DNA of 52,197 bases. Origin: Acanthaster planci (lineage: Eukaryota; Echinodermata; Asteroidea; Valvatida; Acanthasteridae). The position numbers and the translations under genes are program-made. The notes under the pieces are model-generated. The model ran no database searches. It had not been told where the DNA came from and was given only the letters and a program-made list of their open reading frames with translations. The DNA lies in the NCBI RefSeq assembly GCF_001949145.1, contig NW_019091508.1, positions 661,325-713,521 of the forward strand. The letters are read 5' to 3'. Of the stretch, positions 50,557 to 52,197 are shown in pieces (position 1 is the stretch's first letter; every line of letters begins with the position of its first letter).

Positions 50557-51324
50557 GGGCCTCAACATCAATTTTTTTTAACTACCTGTCCATCGGGCAA
50601 GTGGCACTGAAAATTTACTTGCCCGAGGTAAGATTTTAATGCCCAAACCCTGGCTTAGTTTCTCACTGCTTCCCGGGACAGTAAGTTCCTTCTTGGCTGA
50701 TCACCCTCAACTATTGCACTAGTATTGTGTGTATGCAGGACGCTCATGCATCATTCATACAAGTTCAGGCAACGGCTATTTCTTAACCACTCGACGATTT
50801 TGCCTGGTTTCATTTATTCAAAAAGTATACGCAGAAGCACCAGGCAAAATTCACTCATATACGCACAAGCACCAGACAAAATTCACTCATGTTGAAGTCA
50901 CAGCCACATGTATAACAGTCTTTGAGCTTCCGGCCGTCAAAGCATTGCTGCGCCGCACGTGCAATAACCAGTGAGGTTTGGTACCCAGACATAAAGGTAC
51001 AGTTTATTTGTATACACATTTCCCTTGTGTGGAAAGGTGCCCTGCTAAATACGTAAGTACGTAACGATGCAAACAAACATTGTACACCACATACCGGCAC
51101 ATGTAGCTGTATACTTTTTACCACTTTTTATAAGCTTTTGTGGAGAGAAAAAAATCAATAAAACGTAAATTTACTGACTCCTATTCTTAGCCATGAAAAA
51201 TGGACACTTTTATTTTCAAGAAAAAAGCACCTGTCCATCAGGCAATTTGTCCTTCATTTTTTACTTGCCTGAAAGAAGAAATTACTTGTCCCTGGCAATC
51301 GGACAACCATTAATGTTGGGGCCT
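50557..51324. mobile_element. ~768-bp inverted-repeat element
   Basis: The left end GGGCCTCAACATCAAT and the right end, in reverse, AGGCCCCAACATTAAT form an inverted terminus. Inner blocks are also inverted: CTGTCCATCGGGCAAGTGG with TTACTTGCCCGA on the left, against GATGGACAGG and CAGGCAAGTAAAAAA from the right side read in reverse. TGTAC occurs just outside both ends (50549-50553 and 51329-51333) and may be a target-site duplication. No transposase frame is present. Confidence 0.65.
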
Positions 51325-51654
51325 GATATGTACCCCGTAGTTATAGTATAGTGCCATGAGGCTACATGTATTTAGCCGGGATGCGTAGACTGAATGCTGC
51401 ATTTCCATCATACCTTCTTTGGCATTTATGCAGCACGGCGGGAACCAGTACAGCATTGCTTCATTGTGTTTCAGAGTAGTTTTGTGCACATTTTCATCAC
51501 AACAGTAGTGAACCATAAAGGGAAATTTGTGAAAGAATGAAAACATCAGAATGTTCTCAAAATTTGCGACCGTAAGTTGGCAAACATTTATACAAGGGTA
51601 TTTGACTTATTAAAAAATGAGGGGTGTTTCATTATTTCTGAATTTCTTAGTAAT

Positions 51655-51700
51655 TTTTGGATCACGTTGAAAAATTAGGGTCGGTCGGGATCGAACCGGA
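51655..51700 (-). other. Isolated B-box-like motif
   Basis: On the minus strand GGTTCGATCCC matches the RNA polymerase III B-box consensus GGTTCGANTCC. The flanking bases do not make a stable T arm, and no A box lies at the right distance upstream on that strand. It is therefore not called as a tRNA gene; it may be a decayed SINE or chance. Confidence 0.25.
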
Positions 51701-52197
51701 GGTAGAACCTTTTTTGGCCCTTACACATGGTAAAATACCAAAATATCCAATCATGATGCACCAAAGCAGGTGGATGAAAACATTGAAAAATATCTCTTCA
51801 TGCATACATGTACCAGTAAGTGATTCCGTCTGCCCGTTGACCCACCCAACCATCACTGACTGCGTGTGCCAGTTTAAACTAATGATTCACGAAGGTGATG
51901 GTAAGCAGGTGAGAAGCTGTGTTTCCATCTGCACATCCTCTGTAGGCCAACACAATAATCATTGACATACATGTACATTGTCAATTGTTCACCTGCTCAG
52001 CTCAGCGGTATCGTGAAAAGATTTGTTTCACAGTCTGGGCTCCAACTTTTCAAGAATTGTTATGCCTATTCATGGCAACATGAAAAGTACTTTTTTGGCC
52101 TTCTTAGTTGAAACCTTCTTTTCTTTTTTTTTGGGGGTGTGTTTTAGGGGTAACTTCTGAATTTTTTTCACCTGCTGGGTACCTAGAGCCATATACC

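Noticed and set aside
51655-51720. tRNA gene on the minus strand
   Set aside because: Only a B-box match is present; the T stem does not pair well and no A box is found.

Overview
This is a draft-assembly window from an invertebrate animal nuclear genome. It contains two assembly gaps (16421-16965 and 31321-32104) and one isolated N at 33522. The evidence is many short exons with GT-AG introns, two metazoan-type genes in the same orientation, and abundant short non-autonomous transposons. The repeat style suggests an invertebrate deuterostome, perhaps an echinoderm or amphioxus: scattered TACATGTA-type palindromes, a MITE beginning CCAATTTCATAGAGCTGC, and a tRNA-derived SINE. That placement rests on memory of similar repeats and is low confidence. 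No bacterial genes, CRISPR array, phage or virus was seen.

About 1.0-25.7 kb holds an almost complete USP7 (HAUSP) deubiquitinase gene on the + strand. I assembled 33 coding exons, all with canonical splice sites and consistent phase, giving about 1093 residues and ending at a stop at 25721-25723. Only the first coding exon with the initiator Met is missing, probably upstream of the window. The exons encode an acidic N-terminus, the TRAF/MATH domain, the USP catalytic domain with its Cys, His and Asp, the ubiquitin-like repeats and the activating C-terminal tail. The introns carry a 192-bp tandem duplication that copies a splice donor, a 131-bp hairpin, a hairpin MITE beside a SINE, and a TTAA-flanked MITE.

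From 25.7 to about 30.6 kb is T/A-rich sequence without exons. It is probably 3' UTR and flank, with several AATAAA signals, the most convincing at 30546. From 30.6 to 33.5 kb is intergenic sequence with repeat-like G/C homopolymer-rich DNA around the second gap.

At 33553 a second + strand gene begins, a TMEM184 (TMEM184B-like, OSTalpha/TMEM184 superfamily) membrane protein. Exon 1 (33553-33897) and exon 2 (46174-46339) are separated by a 12.3-kb intron, and the rest of the gene lies beyond the window. This intron and the following one are filled with repeats: MITEs, a 76-82-bp tandem array split by a retroposon-like insertion, a 2.5-kb inverted-repeat element, a tandem duplication whose second copy is interrupted, and another inverted-repeat element near 51 kb. 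The two genes have no evident functional link.

I found no convincing undescribed multi-gene system. The most interesting signals are structural: the duplicated splice donor in USP7, the hairpin and inverted-repeat elements, the interrupted duplications, and the unusually long Ala/Thr/Pro-rich N-terminus of the TMEM184 protein.
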